Shown here piece after piece: positions 35,332 through 44,061 of a stretch of 64,000 nucleotides of DNA. The position numbers and the translations under genes were made by a program. Under the pieces are notes generated by a model. It had not been told where the DNA came from. It saw only the letters and a list, made by a program, of their open reading frames with translations, and searched no databases. The stretch's first letter is position 1. Each line of letters begins with the position of its first letter. This DNA comes from Actinotignum timonense (GTDB lineage: Bacteria; Actinomycetota; Actinomycetes; Actinomycetales; Actinomycetaceae). The stretch covers positions 1 to 64,000 of the forward strand of contig NZ_JASOKT010000012.1 in NCBI RefSeq assembly GCF_030216305.1, read 5' to 3'.

Positions 35332-35370
35332 GAGGTGTACTTCGTATGTACGACAAATGAAGTACATCTC
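35332..35370. repeat. 12-bp inverted repeat near the hrpA 3' end
   Basis: GAGGTGTACTTC (35332-35343) and GAAGTACATCTC (35359-35370) match with one change around a 15-nt loop. A third related word, GAGATGTGCG, occurs at 35421. No T-run is present, so a simple terminator is not obvious. Its three-word style recalls E1-E3 but the spacing differs. Confidence 0.5.
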
Positions 35371-35445
35371 GGACAACACATAGCACCCCCGCTGGGATTC
35401 TTGTGACCGGTGTGAATCCTGAGATGTGCGCGGCTCTTAGAGCCC

Positions 35446-38400
35446 TTAGCTGGCCAATAGCTTCTGGATGCGCTTGACGGAAACCTTTTCCTTGGTGCCC
35501 AACTGCTGGGCGAAAAGCGAGACGCGCAGTTCTTCCAGGAGCCAGCGGGCATGGTCGAGCACCCGGGCGCGGCCCGGATCGAAAGCCGCGTAGCTGGCTT
35601 CTTCGCGGGCACTTTCCACCGCTTCCGCCGCGGTTTGCACCTGCCAGGCGAGCGAATCATCAGCTGCCGGATTCACCGCGGCCTTCTCGATGCGCAGTTT
35701 CGCGGCCTGGAGATAACGTGGCAGATCCCAGAAGCGGGCTGCCGGCGTGGCCCGCACAAAATCGGCGGGCATGAGCGCATCCAGATGAGCGCGCTCGTCG
35801 CTCATGGTGGCAAGCAGCGCCACCGAGCGGTTATCCCGTACCAGCTGTTCCACTTCAGCCCAGGCAGCCGCGGCCTTGCCCGCACCCTGCGCGATCAAGA
35901 ACACTTCGTCCTCGAACTCGTCACGAGCCCACGCCTGTAATTCCTCAAATTCACGCCCGGAACGCAGCTCCTCCGGGCTGGCATCATTGGCCGCACCCCA
36001 GCGGTCGGCGAGATTCCGCGCCGCCGCCCACTGTAGATCAGCCACCAGCGCCGCAGTAGACGGTGCCGGGCTACCAGCCAGCTGCAAAGCCAGCTCGCCA
36101 TCCCAGCGCGAGGTAATCCGGCCTTCGGGCAGCGCCAGCGCATCCGCGAGCAAACGAATCACGCCGCCGCGATGCACCCGCACCTGCTCACCCGGCTCCG
36201 CCACCACATCCAGCACAACCTTTCCGGCGCGGTCAGCAAGCGCAGGGTAAGCACGAACCGTCCCGGCCGGGCCCTCAGTTTCGATAACCGCCGGGATAAT
36301 CCCCTGCTCCACCTCGGGCCAGCCGGTCAAAGCATCCCCGGACGCGAGTTCTGCGGCGGCCGCCCCGGCAGAACCGGTGGTGCCGGCCGAACGTGTGGTT
36401 GGCGCGCTCGCGGACGGCGTGCCTGCGGATGGCATGCCGGCGGATGGGGTTACCGCAGACTGTGCACTCGCGGAGTGCTTCGTGTCCTGTTTCGCTGAGC
36501 TGGGCTTACGCAACCGCGCCCGTGCCTCATCGAGGGCTTGGGCCACCGCCCCGGCTACCACGTTTTCCACCGCCGCCTTCGTTTGCGGGGCAAGACTGCG
36601 CTGTAAATATTCGAGCGACGTTGATTCCTCGAGAACCGCCCCCCGCTCCGAACGCACCCGGAAATTCACAGTCAGATGCGCAGGCAGATTCACCTCCTGC
36701 CATGCGGCGTCGTCGATCTCAATACCCCGCACGCGGGCCGTAGCCGCGCGAAAAGCCGTTTCGAACGAAACTGGTTCGCTACCGGCCGCGGCGCCGCCGG
36801 TAGCGTTACCGTCCGCGTCACCCCCGCGTGCGCCGGTATCGCCGTGCACGGCTTCCTCCCACGTGGGCAGCACCGCGCGGATATCGCGGGCCACGTCGGG
36901 AGCGGGCACCAGGTTGCGGCGCACGCGTTTGGGTAGCGCGCGGATCGTGGCGACCACGAGTTCGCCCAGCATTCCGGGCACCAGCCAGTCGAAACCGTCC
37001 GGGCGCAGGCGGGGGAGCAGCGCGATGGGTACGTCCACGGTGATGCCGTCGTTGAACGAGCCCGGCGCGAAGGTGTAGGTGATGGGCAGCGTAATATTGC
37101 CCTGGCGCCATTCGGTGGGGAAGTCCTCTTCCGCGGCGCTTCCGCCGGCCCCGCCCAGCAGGAAATCCTGCGTGAAATCGAGCAGCTCGGGGCGGGCGTG
37201 GCGTTCTTTCTTCCACCAGGAATCGAAATGCCGCCCGGAGACCACGCTCTCCGGGATGCGTTCCTCGTAGAACGCGGCCAGCGCGTCGTTATCGGCCACC
37301 AGGCCGTGGCGGCGCAGCTTATCTTCGGTGCGGCCGGCCTCCTCGAGGGCCGCGCGATTGCGGGCCAGGAACTCGTGGTGAGTGCGCCACTCGCCCTCCA
37401 CCAGCCCGTGGCGGATGAACATCTCGCGGGCCAGCTCGCGTGCCGCATCCGAACCGGAAGTGGCCAGCAGCACGGGACGGTCCGCCACCAGGGTCACCCC
37501 GTAAAGCGTCACCTTTTCGTGGACCATCGCCGCGCCGTTCTTCGCCGACCAATACGGCTCCGAATAGGAACGCCGCACCAGCTTCTTCGCCAGCGGCTCG
37601 ATCCACTCCGGCTGGATCGCGGCCACGGTGCGGGCGAAAAGCCGGGAAGTTTCCACCAGCTCGGCGGCCATCACCCAATCGGGAGTGCGCCGGTGCAGGC
37701 CAGAGCCCGGCCAGATCACGAAATGGGTGCCGCGCGCTCCCAGGTAATCGCGGCTGCGCGGGGAATAATTGCCGATATTGGAAAGCAGCCCCACCAGCAG
37801 CGATCGGTGAATCGCCCCCGACTCCGGGGTATCCGAACCGCGCCCGAGCTCACGGCACGCGTGGGCCACCGCCCCGGAATTCGGCGCCCCGCCCAGCTGA
37901 GGTGCCCCCGCACCCGCATCAGCCGCGGCGCGAATCTGCTTCGGGCTGGGCAGCGCCAGGCGGCGGATCGTCAGCTCCAGCGGCCGCGCCATCTGCTCGA
38001 GCTGCGCCACCACATCCGCCCACTCGCGATAGCGCAGGTAGTTGAGGAATTCCGCGCGGCACATGCGCCGGAACGCCGAACCGGACAGCTCGCGCGCCTG
38101 GGTGCGCAGATAGCGCCACAGCGTCAGATACGCGAGGAAATCCGAGGAGCCGGCCGTGAAACGCGCGTGGAATTGATCGGCCTGGGCGCGTTTCTCAGTG
38201 GGACGCTCGCGCACATCCTGCACCGACAGCGCCGCCACCAGCACCAACACTTCGGAAGCGCACCCGTTGCGCTGCGCCTCAATCAGCATGCGGCCCAGGC
38301 GCGGGTCGATAGGCAGGCGCGCGAGCTGCCGCCCGATGGCGGTCAGGCGCGGGGCGTGGCGGCTGTCCGCGCCGAAGGCGCCCGCAGCCCCGTACGTTAT

Positions 38401-39966
38401 CGCTCCGATTTCTTCGAGGAGCTGGGTGCCGGCCCGCACCGCCCGCGCTTCGGGCGGGTCGATAAAAGGAAAATCGTCGACGGCGCCCAGCCCGAGCGCG
38501 AGCATCTGCAAAATCACCGCGGCCAACGAAGTCCGCTGAATCTCCGGCTGGGTGAATTCGGGCCGAGCCAGGAAATCATCCTCGGAATAGAGCCGGATTG
38601 CGATCCCGTCCGCAACGCGCCCGCACCGCCCCGACCGCTGATTAGCGCTCGCCTGCGAAATCGGCTCGATGGGCAGGCGCTGCACCTTCGTTTTATTCGA
38701 GTAGCGCGAAATGCGGGCGGTGCCCGGGTCAATCACGTACTTGATGCCGGGAACCGTCAGCGAAGTCTCCGCAATATTCGTGGCCAAGATAATGCGCCGG
38801 TAGGGCCCGGGCTGGAAAATTCGGTGCTGTTCCGCCGCGGAAAGCCGCGAAAACAGCGGCAGCACCTCCACGGCACCCGGCGCGCTGGAACTCCCCCCGG
38901 GCGCCACATACCGTGCCCCGAGCTCATCATCGAGCGCCTTCGCGGTATCCCGAATCTCGCCCTCCCCGGAGAGGAAAACCAGAATATCCCCCTCACCTTC
39001 CGCCATGAGCTCCTCGGCAGCCGCCACGATTCCACTCACCTGATCGAGTGCCCCCGCCCGGCCCGGGGTGCGCGGCGCGGTTACGCGCTGCGCACCGGCG
39101 TCGTCGTACTGTTCATCCTGGTCAGCGTCCTGTTCCTCATCGAGGGGCCGGTACCGGATTTCCACCGGATACGTGCGCCCGGACACTTCGATAATGGGCG
39201 CGGTGTCGCCGGGGCGGCCGCCCGCGCGGTGCTCGCCGAAATGCGCGGCGAAGCGCTCGGTGTCGATGGTCGCGGAGGTGATGATGACTTTGAGGTCGGG
39301 GCGCGCGGGCAGCAGGCGCGCGAGGTAGCCGAGGATGAAATCGATATTGAGGGAGCGTTCGTGCGCTTCGTCGATGATGAGGGTGTCGTAGCGCAGCAGT
39401 TGCGGATCGGATTGGATTTCCGCGAGCAGGATGCCGTCCGTCATGAGTTTGACGAGCGTGGTGGGGCCCACTTCTTCGGTGAAACGTACCTGATAGCCGA
39501 CGGCGCCGCCGACTTTCTGCCCCAGTTCGGCCGCGATGCGTTCGGCAACCGAGCGGGCGGCGATGCGCCGCGGCTGGGTGTGCCCGATGAGCCCGGTGAT
39601 GCCGCGGCCCAGCTCCAGGCAGATTTTCGGCAGCTGCGTGGTTTTCCCGGAGCCGGTTTCCCCGGCGATAATAACCACCTGGTTCGCGGCGATGGCCTCG
39701 CGGATCTCCGCGCGCCGAGCGGAAACGGGCAGAGTTTCCGGGTAGGTGATGTGCGGGACGGCGGTTCGGCGCGCTTCGAGTTGCGCGGGGGTGAAGGGCC
39801 GCGGCCCGCGCGGGTTGGTGCGGTTGCGGCGGTTGGAACGACGACGGCGCGAAGCGCCACCTCCCCGCCGGTTGGTCGAGCCATCACCGTTGCGCTGGTC
39901 GGTGCGGGCGTGGCGGTTGGCCTCGCCCTTGCCGGAGGGCGCTGCGGGTTCCTGAGACTTATCCAT
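35446..39966 (-). CDS. hrpA: ATP-dependent RNA helicase HrpA
   Basis: A DEAH-box helicase of 1506 residues that unwinds RNA and, in E. coli, rescues stalled ribosomes. Motif I GETGSGKT, motif Ia TQPRRIAARSVAERIA, motif II DEAH, motif III TSATID, motif VI QRSGRCGRVADG. The HA2/OB-fold follows, then the long HrpA-specific C-terminal region (from about residue 620). It is about 200 residues longer than the E. coli protein because of an Arg/Asn-rich N-terminus (about 10-50) and an Ala/Ser/Thr-rich insert (about 1165-1215). The start at 39966 has GAGG 7 nt upstream; the ATG four codons earlier is possible. A single long gene with nearby direct repeat DR-L upstream. Confidence 0.93.
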   Translation of the reverse strand: MDKSQEPAAPSGKGEANRHARTDQRNGDGSTNRRGGGASRRRRSNRRNRTNPRGPRPFTPAQLEARRTAVPHITYPETLPVSARRAEIREAIAANQVVIIAGETGSGKTTQLPKICLELGRGITGLIGHTQPRRIAARSVAERIAAELGQKVGGAVGYQVRFTEEVGPTTLVKLMTDGILLAEIQSDPQLLRYDTLIIDEAHERSLNIDFILGYLARLLPARPDLKVIITSATIDTERFAAHFGEHRAGGRPGDTAPIIEVSGRTYPVEIRYRPLDEEQDADQDEQYDDAGAQRVTAPRTPGRAGALDQVSGIVAAAEELMAEGEGDILVFLSGEGEIRDTAKALDDELGARYVAPGGSSSAPGAVEVLPLFSRLSAAEQHRIFQPGPYRRIILATNIAETSLTVPGIKYVIDPGTARISRYSNKTKVQRLPIEPISQASANQRSGRCGRVADGIAIRLYSEDDFLARPEFTQPEIQRTSLAAVILQMLALGLGAVDDFPFIDPPEARAVRAGTQLLEEIGAITYGAAGAFGADSRHAPRLTAIGRQLARLPIDPRLGRMLIEAQRNGCASEVLVLVAALSVQDVRERPTEKRAQADQFHARFTAGSSDFLAYLTLWRYLRTQARELSGSAFRRMCRAEFLNYLRYREWADVVAQLEQMARPLELTIRRLALPSPKQIRAAADAGAGAPQLGGAPNSGAVAHACRELGRGSDTPESGAIHRSLLVGLLSNIGNYSPRSRDYLGARGTHFVIWPGSGLHRRTPDWVMAAELVETSRLFARTVAAIQPEWIEPLAKKLVRRSYSEPYWSAKNGAAMVHEKVTLYGVTLVADRPVLLATSGSDAARELAREMFIRHGLVEGEWRTHHEFLARNRAALEEAGRTEDKLRRHGLVADNDALAAFYEERIPESVVSGRHFDSWWKKERHARPELLDFTQDFLLGGAGGSAAEEDFPTEWRQGNITLPITYTFAPGSFNDGITVDVPIALLPRLRPDGFDWLVPGMLGELVVATIRALPKRVRRNLVPAPDVARDIRAVLPTWEEAVHGDTGARGGDADGNATGGAAAGSEPVSFETAFRAATARVRGIEIDDAAWQEVNLPAHLTVNFRVRSERGAVLEESTSLEYLQRSLAPQTKAAVENVVAGAVAQALDEARARLRKPSSAKQDTKHSASAQSAVTPSAGMPSAGTPSASAPTTRSAGTTGSAGAAAAELASGDALTGWPEVEQGIIPAVIETEGPAGTVRAYPALADRAGKVVLDVVAEPGEQVRVHRGGVIRLLADALALPEGRITSRWDGELALQLAGSPAPSTAALVADLQWAAARNLADRWGAANDASPEELRSGREFEELQAWARDEFEDEVFLIAQGAGKAAAAWAEVEQLVRDNRSVALLATMSDERAHLDALMPADFVRATPAARFWDLPRYLQAAKLRIEKAAVNPAADDSLAWQVQTAAEAVESAREEASYAAFDPGRARVLDHARWLLEELRVSLFAQQLGTKEKVSVKRIQKLLAS

Positions 39967-40035
39967 ATCGTGCCTCATTATTCCACGCCTCCCCGGAGCT
40001 TCCTACCGGTTGGGGTTGCCCGCGGGCTAGTGAAA

Positions 40036-40071
40036 CAGGTGGGGCCCGGGCGATTGCCCGGGCCCCACCTG
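40036..40071. terminator. Hairpin in DR-L
   Basis: A 16-bp perfect stem (40036-40051 with 40056-40071), loop GATT, followed by CGTCGTCGTACTT. Relative to the DR-R hairpin one pair is changed on both arms (C-G to A-T), so pairing has been kept. It is upstream of hrpA, where no gene needs it, which supports duplication. Confidence 0.75.
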
Positions 40072-40153
40072 CGTCGTCGTACTTAAAGATGCTGCGCTGG
40101 AAAGTGCCGTACGTGAAGGTGCCGTACGTAAAAGCGCCGCGGCTCAGGCGCGA

Positions 40154-40217
40154 CTACACGTCAGAACGCGAGAAGCGCCAGCCACCCAGCGCGAGCAGCA
40201 CCACCGCCAGCGCGCAC
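40154..40217 (-). pseudogene. Duplicated 3' fragment of the ABC permease gene
   Basis: The last 20 or so codons and stop of the permease gene (41951-42862) recur here with almost no change (stop at 40154-40156), then break off. There is no start and the fragment cannot be functional. It marks the left junction of the Fic cassette. Confidence 0.8.
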
Positions 40218-40267
40218 CCCCATTTGTCTATTAGCCCCTCCGCTTCTTGGCCGGCTTCGGCTTTGCT

Positions 40268-40377
40268 GGTTTACCATCAATGGAGCTGCTGAATGATGGG
40301 GAAGTGCCTCTTGTTCATCATTTGCTAGTGGTTTTGCTTGGGAAGTGGCACTTGTCCATCATTGAGCCTGGGTTTGT
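40268..40377. repeat. Left ATGATGG/CCATCATT repeat array of the Fic cassette
   Basis: Contains ACCATCAATGG, TGAATGATGGGGAAGTGCC, CTTGTTCATCATT and CTTGTCCATCATT. AATGATGG and CCATCATT form hairpins, and GGGAAGTG...CTTGTyCATCATT occurs twice as a direct repeat. A matching array lies after the gene at 41681-41740. It could be operator sites for the Fic gene or cassette ends. Confidence 0.6.
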
Positions 40378-40391
40378 GCGTCGCGGTGACC

Positions 40392-40397
40392 TAAAAT
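40392..40397 (+). promoter_or_regulatory. Leaderless -10 of the Fic gene
   Basis: TAAAAT 7 nt before the ATG at 40405, with no Shine-Dalgarno sequence. This gives a leaderless mRNA, placed just after the repeat array. Confidence 0.55.
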
Positions 40398-40404
40398 TTA
40401 CGTC

Positions 40405-41595
40405 ATGAGGCTTGAAGACTTTACTGCCCCGCAGATGGGTTCGTTGGTGGACATTGCCGGCAGTGATCCCATTTTGGGTAGTTGGGAGCACAAGGCGTTC
40501 GTGCCCGCCGTGCTTCCTTCTGAGATGCCTGAGCTGTCTGGGCGGACTGTCGTCCAAGTCGCAAATGCCAGGTCTAGCTTGGCTGCTTTGGACGCTGTTG
40601 CCTTACAGCTTCTTAACCCTGCTCTTTTCAGAAGTTCTGTTCTTCGTCGGGAAGCGCAAAGCACCTCTGCTTTGGAAGGCATATATGCTCCTCTGGAGCG
40701 AGTCATGACAACTGATGTTGACTCGCCAGAAGACGAGACCATGCGTGAGATCGTCAACTATCTGGATATGTCCTATGCGGCTTTTGAATGGTTGAGTTAC
40801 GGGAGAGAAATATCTGTTGGGATGCTTACTGCCCTGCAGGGGGAGCTGATGAAAGGCACTCGACTGGCTGGGCAATCCGGACGGCTGCGAGAGCGTCAGG
40901 TTGTCATAGGTAAGCGAAGTAGCGCCAAAGCAAATGAGCCAGCGATACTTTCCTCTAGGTTTGTTCCAGCTCCTCCGGGGGACTTGCTGATTTCGGGCGT
41001 CGAAAGGCTGGTGGAATGGATAGGGCAGGATCATTCTGAGCGGATAGACCCCGTGGTCGCCGCCGCAATGTCGCATTATCAGTTTGAGACTCTACATCCG
41101 TTTATGGATGGCAACGGCAGGCTCGGTAGGCTGCTGATAGTTCTGCACTTGATGTCTCAGGGTGTGCTTTCCGAGCCGACGCTTTCCGTTTCGCCTTGGT
41201 TTGAAGCCCGTCGAGCAGAATACTATGACCGGCTGCGTGCGGTAAGTACCGCCGGTAACTGGGATGAGTACATCGAATTTTTCGCCAGAGGAATAGGGCA
41301 ATCGGCCAGCCAGGCCTTGCGCCAGGTGCAGGAGCTGATGCGTGTTCGAAATGTGCTCAAAGGCAAAGTGCGTGATTCTGGTCTACGTTCAGAAGCGGGT
41401 CTGCGTGTGGTCGATTTAGCCATCGCGAAAATCACTTTCACGACTAAGGCGCTAGCGGAAGAACTGGATCTTTCAGTGGCGCGAGCGGGCGAGCTAATTA
41501 GGCAGCTAGAGAATCTGGAAATCTTGGCCGCCGTCAACGAGAGCGCTCGGCCGAAAGTGTATTTCGCGCCTGCGATCGTTCGGGTGTTGGTTTGA
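40405..41595 (+). CDS. Fic domain protein (AMPylase-type, class II)
   Basis: A 396-residue protein expected to transfer AMP to a target hydroxyl. The Fic motif HPFMDGNGRLGR (about residues 231-242) is intact, with catalytic His and anion-binding GNGR. The N-terminal inhibitory helix motif (S/T)xxxE(G/N) appears as TSALEG near residue 89, making it class II self-inhibited. A Fic_N-like N-terminus precedes it, and a winged-helix domain (about 335-396; TTKALAEELDLSVARAGELIRQLENLEILA) follows, suggesting DNA binding and autoregulation. GC is lower than that of the neighbours and the gene sits between direct repeats, both signs of transfer. No separate antitoxin gene is visible. Confidence 0.88.
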   Translation: MRLEDFTAPQMGSLVDIAGSDPILGSWEHKAFVPAVLPSEMPELSGRTVVQVANARSSLAALDAVALQLLNPALFRSSVLRREAQSTSALEGIYAPLERVMTTDVDSPEDETMREIVNYLDMSYAAFEWLSYGREISVGMLTALQGELMKGTRLAGQSGRLRERQVVIGKRSSAKANEPAILSSRFVPAPPGDLLISGVERLVEWIGQDHSERIDPVVAAAMSHYQFETLHPFMDGNGRLGRLLIVLHLMSQGVLSEPTLSVSPWFEARRAEYYDRLRAVSTAGNWDEYIEFFARGIGQSASQALRQVQELMRVRNVLKGKVRDSGLRSEAGLRVVDLAIAKITFTTKALAEELDLSVARAGELIRQLENLEILAAVNESARPKVYFAPAIVRVLV

Positions 41596-41680
41596 GCCTG
41601 AGCCGACAGTGGCCTTCGGGGCGCTTTGGCGGGCATCTCGGCTGGCTTTTCCGGCTGTGAGGGGTGTGCTTCTCCTGCTG

Positions 41681-41740
41681 GTTTACCATCACAAGTGCCG
41701 ATGAATGATGGGGAAGCGCCCCTTGTCCATCATTCGCCGG
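41681..41740. repeat. Right ATGATGG/CCATCATT repeat of the Fic cassette
   Basis: Direct partner of the left array: GGTTTACCATCA, GAATGATGGGGAAG, GCGCCCCTTGT and CCATCATTCG follow in the same order. GAATGATGG and CCATCATTC are a perfect 9-bp inverted repeat around 15 nt. Together with the left array it frames the Fic gene. Confidence 0.65.
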
Positions 41741-41745
41741 TTTGC

Positions 41746-41818
41746 CTGACTCGTGCAGATTAGTGACCCGACTGCCGGCTGCTGAGGGGTGGTGGGTCAC
41801 TAAGGCTGTGCAAGTCAG
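41746..41818. repeat. Long imperfect hairpin at the right end of the Fic cassette
   Basis: The inner arms TTAGTGACCC (41760-41769) and GGGTCACTAA (41794-41803) pair perfectly around 24 nt; outer arms CTGACTCGTGCA and TGTGCAAGTCAG pair with a small bulge. It ends just before DR-R. It could be a cassette end, a recombination site or the Fic terminator (no T-run). Confidence 0.55.
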
Positions 41819-41820
41819 GC

Positions 41821-42014
41821 CGGAGCTTCCTACCGGTGGGGGTTGGCCGCGGGCTAGTGAAACAGGTGGGGACCGGGCGATTGCCCGGTTCCCACCTGCG
41901 TCGTCGTGCTAAAAAACGCCGCGCTGGAAAGCGCCGCGGCTCAGGCGCGACTACACGTCAGAACGCGAGAAGCGCCAGCCACCCAGCGCGAGCAGCGCCA
42001 CCGCCAGCGCGCAC
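41821..42014. repeat. Right direct repeat DR-R
   Basis: The native copy of the repeat: it joins the intact ABC permease gene. It contains the terminator, the motif GCGTCGTCGTGCT (41898-41910) and the permease 3' end. Compare DR-L (39994-40217). Confidence 0.85.
41863..41898 (-). terminator. Terminator of the ABC exporter operon (in DR-R)
   Basis: A 16-bp stem (41863-41878 with 41883-41898, one G-T pair), loop GATT, about 50 nt beyond the permease stop. The dispersed motif abuts it. Confidence 0.75.
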
Positions 42015-42862
42015 CACAACCCCAGACCGATGGCCGGGCTGGAAACCGTGAACGAGGTGACATCGGCGCCGGCGTTGAGGCCGGGCGGGCTGAGCGCCGC
42101 GGTGAGGAGCATCGGCGGCAGGTAGGGGATCACGAAACTGCGCACGAACTCCGAGGGAATAAGCGCGAGCACCGGGGACAGCATCATCACCGCGAGGATC
42201 AGCACGATGGTGCCGGCGGAACTGCGCAGCAGGTAGCCGATTCCCAGGGCCATCCACGCGGAGGTGACCATGGCGATGATGAAGTTGAGGTAGAGCCACC
42301 AGGCGTCGCCGCTGAAACCGATGGTGAGGCCGAAGAGGGTGCCCACCACGGCTCCCAGCACCAGGAGCACCAGGGTGGTGGCCAGGGCAACCAGGCTGAG
42401 CGCGAGGGTGCGGGCGGCCACGTTGCGCCAGCGGCGCGGGTCGGCGCTCACGGTGGAGCGCATGGTGTTCGCGGCGTATTCCGAGCACACCGTGACGGCG
42501 CCGAAAGCCACCATGATGATCTGGAAAATGGTGCTCGCGCTGATGAGGACGTAGGCGGCGAGCGAATGCTCCGCGCCCATCGCGGTGGCGTACGTGTTGA
42601 GTTCGAGCTCGCTGGAACCCCAGGCGGTTAGCGCGGTAATGGCCAGCGAGAAGAGGGTGCCGATGATGAGCGTCCAGCGCAGCGAGGGCAGCGTGAGGAT
42701 CTTGCGCAGTTCGGAACGCAGCGAGCGGCCCAGCGTGACGCGGTAGCTCGGCGCAGCGAATTGGCTGATGCGCGGGGGGAGCTGAGCTAGCTGCGGCGCG
42801 GCGGCACCGGGAGCGCCGGGGCCGTGCGCGCCGGGGCTGGCGGGGACATAAGTAGTACTCAT
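41951..42862 (-). CDS. ABC-2 type exporter permease
   Basis: A 303-residue membrane protein with six predicted helices (for example LIIGTLFSLAITALTAWGS, TIFQIIMVAFGAVTVCSEY, TIVLILAVMMLSPVLALIP) after a Pro/Ala-rich N-terminus. CSEYAANTMRSTVSADPRRW is typical of ABC-2 permeases of the bacitracin/lantibiotic-immunity kind. Its ATG overlaps the ATPase stop by 4 nt (ATGA), so the two are coupled. It probably exports a peptide or drug; the substrate is unknown. Its 3' end is duplicated at 40154. Confidence 0.85.
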   Translation of the reverse strand: MSTTYVPASPGAHGPGAPGAAAPQLAQLPPRISQFAAPSYRVTLGRSLRSELRKILTLPSLRWTLIIGTLFSLAITALTAWGSSELELNTYATAMGAEHSLAAYVLISASTIFQIIMVAFGAVTVCSEYAANTMRSTVSADPRRWRNVAARTLALSLVALATTLVLLVLGAVVGTLFGLTIGFSGDAWWLYLNFIIAMVTSAWMALGIGYLLRSSAGTIVLILAVMMLSPVLALIPSEFVRSFVIPYLPPMLLTAALSPPGLNAGADVTSFTVSSPAIGLGLWCALAVALLALGGWRFSRSDV

Positions 42863-43911
42863 TGGTGGCCTCCCGGGAGGTTCGTGGCGGGGCGGCCCGC
42901 GCCGTATTCGACGTCGTGGCCGGTCAGGTCCATGAAAATATCTTCCAGCGAGCGGTGGATGGTGGCCAGTTCGTCCAGCTGCACCCCCGCCTCGAAGGCG
43001 ATTTTGCCGATGTCCGCGCGCGAACCGCCCGGGATCGCGAAGCGGGCGATGGGTGCGGGTGCTGCGGACTGCGCGGCGGATGTGCCCGGCGCGGCTGCTG
43101 CGGACTGCGCGGCGGATGTGCCCGGCGCGGGTGCGGCGGTTGTGCCCGGTGCGGGTGCCGCAACCTCGCTAGCATCCTGGAACTCCAGCCCGGCCGCGCG
43201 CAGCGCGCTCTCCAGGCCAGCCCGGTTCGGGGAAGCCACCAGCACGGTGGTATTCGCCGCGGCCTCGGTGAAGCTTTCGATGGGCCCGAAGGCGATCATG
43301 CGCCCGCGCCCGATGACCAGCAGGTCGTCGGCGGTTTGCTGCATTTCGCTCATGAGATGCGAGGAGACCAAAATGGTGCGGCCCTGCTGCGCGAGCGTGC
43401 GCATGAGCAGACGCACCCAGCGCACCCCGTCCGGATCCAGGCCGTTTACGGGTTCGTCAAAGAGCAGCACTTCCGGGTCGCCCAGCAGCGCCGCGGCAAT
43501 CCCGAGCCGCTGGCCCATGCCCAGCGAGAAGCCCTTGAGCTTGCGCTTGGCCACGCTCCCGATCCCGGTCAGCTCGATCACTTCGTCCACGCGCCGCGCG
43601 GGAATCCCGTGGGTGGCCGCCAGAATCTGCAGGTGGCTGCGCGCGCTGCGCGAGCCGTGGAAGGCCTTGCCGTCCAGCAGCGCACCCACCGTGGTGAGCG
43701 GGGAGGCAAGCTGCTCGTAAGGCAGCCCGGCAATGAGGGCGCGCCCGGAAGTGGGGCGATCCAGCCCCATAATGCAGCGCATTGTGGTGGATTTGCCCGA
43801 ACCGTTCGGGCCGAGGAACCCGGTGATTTTCCCGGGCTGGAGCTGGAAACTCAGGTTATCAACCGCGGTGGTCGCACCGTAGCGTTTCGTCAGGGCTTCG
43901 ACTGTTATCAC
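42859..43911 (-). CDS. ABC exporter ATPase
   Basis: A 350-residue nucleotide-binding subunit: Walker A GPNGSGKS, degenerate signature FSLGMGQRLGIA, Walker B LLFDEPVNGLD, H-loop VSSHL. The GTG start at 43911 follows AAAGGAC; the longer frame has no RBS. In the C-terminal third an Ala/Pro/Gly/Thr-rich insert is built from a 36-bp tandem repeat (43061-43093 and 43097-43129), a probable slippage product. It works with the permease at 41951. Confidence 0.88.
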   Translation of the reverse strand: MITVEALTKRYGATTAVDNLSFQLQPGKITGFLGPNGSGKSTTMRCIMGLDRPTSGRALIAGLPYEQLASPLTTVGALLDGKAFHGSRSARSHLQILAATHGIPARRVDEVIELTGIGSVAKRKLKGFSLGMGQRLGIAAALLGDPEVLLFDEPVNGLDPDGVRWVRLLMRTLAQQGRTILVSSHLMSEMQQTADDLLVIGRGRMIAFGPIESFTEAAANTTVLVASPNRAGLESALRAAGLEFQDASEVAAPAPGTTAAPAPGTSAAQSAAAAPGTSAAQSAAPAPIARFAIPGGSRADIGKIAFEAGVQLDELATIHRSLEDIFMDLTGHDVEYGAGRPATNLPGGHQ

Positions 43912-44061
43912 AGGCAGTCCTTTCGTGCTGGATTGGTGAGTGCCCGGCCGCGCCGGCACTCGCGCCGCCCATTCTACAGCCGCCCCGCCCGCTCCCCGGT
44001 GGCGCTCATCTCATGGACGCACCGCCGCCCCGTGTCTCGCCGCCCCGTATTCGCGCAGTCC

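Larger units (their letters stand above)
39994..40217. repeat. Left direct repeat DR-L (terminator + ABC permease 3' end)
   Basis: About 200 bp nearly identical to 41821-42014: shared GGAGCTTCCTACCGGT, the hairpin, the dispersed motif GCGTCGTCGT, then the last part of the ABC permease gene including its stop. The left copy carries an extra stretch of about 30 nt with two GCCGTACGT repeats. After 40217 the likeness ends and the Fic cassette begins. Confidence 0.85.

Noticed and set aside
37198..40086. Very long open frame opposite hrpA (about 960 codons)
   Set aside because: High-GC antisense frames of this kind arise from codon bias on the other strand. Its translation is rich in Arg/Gly/His, lacks domains, and it covers the well-supported helicase.
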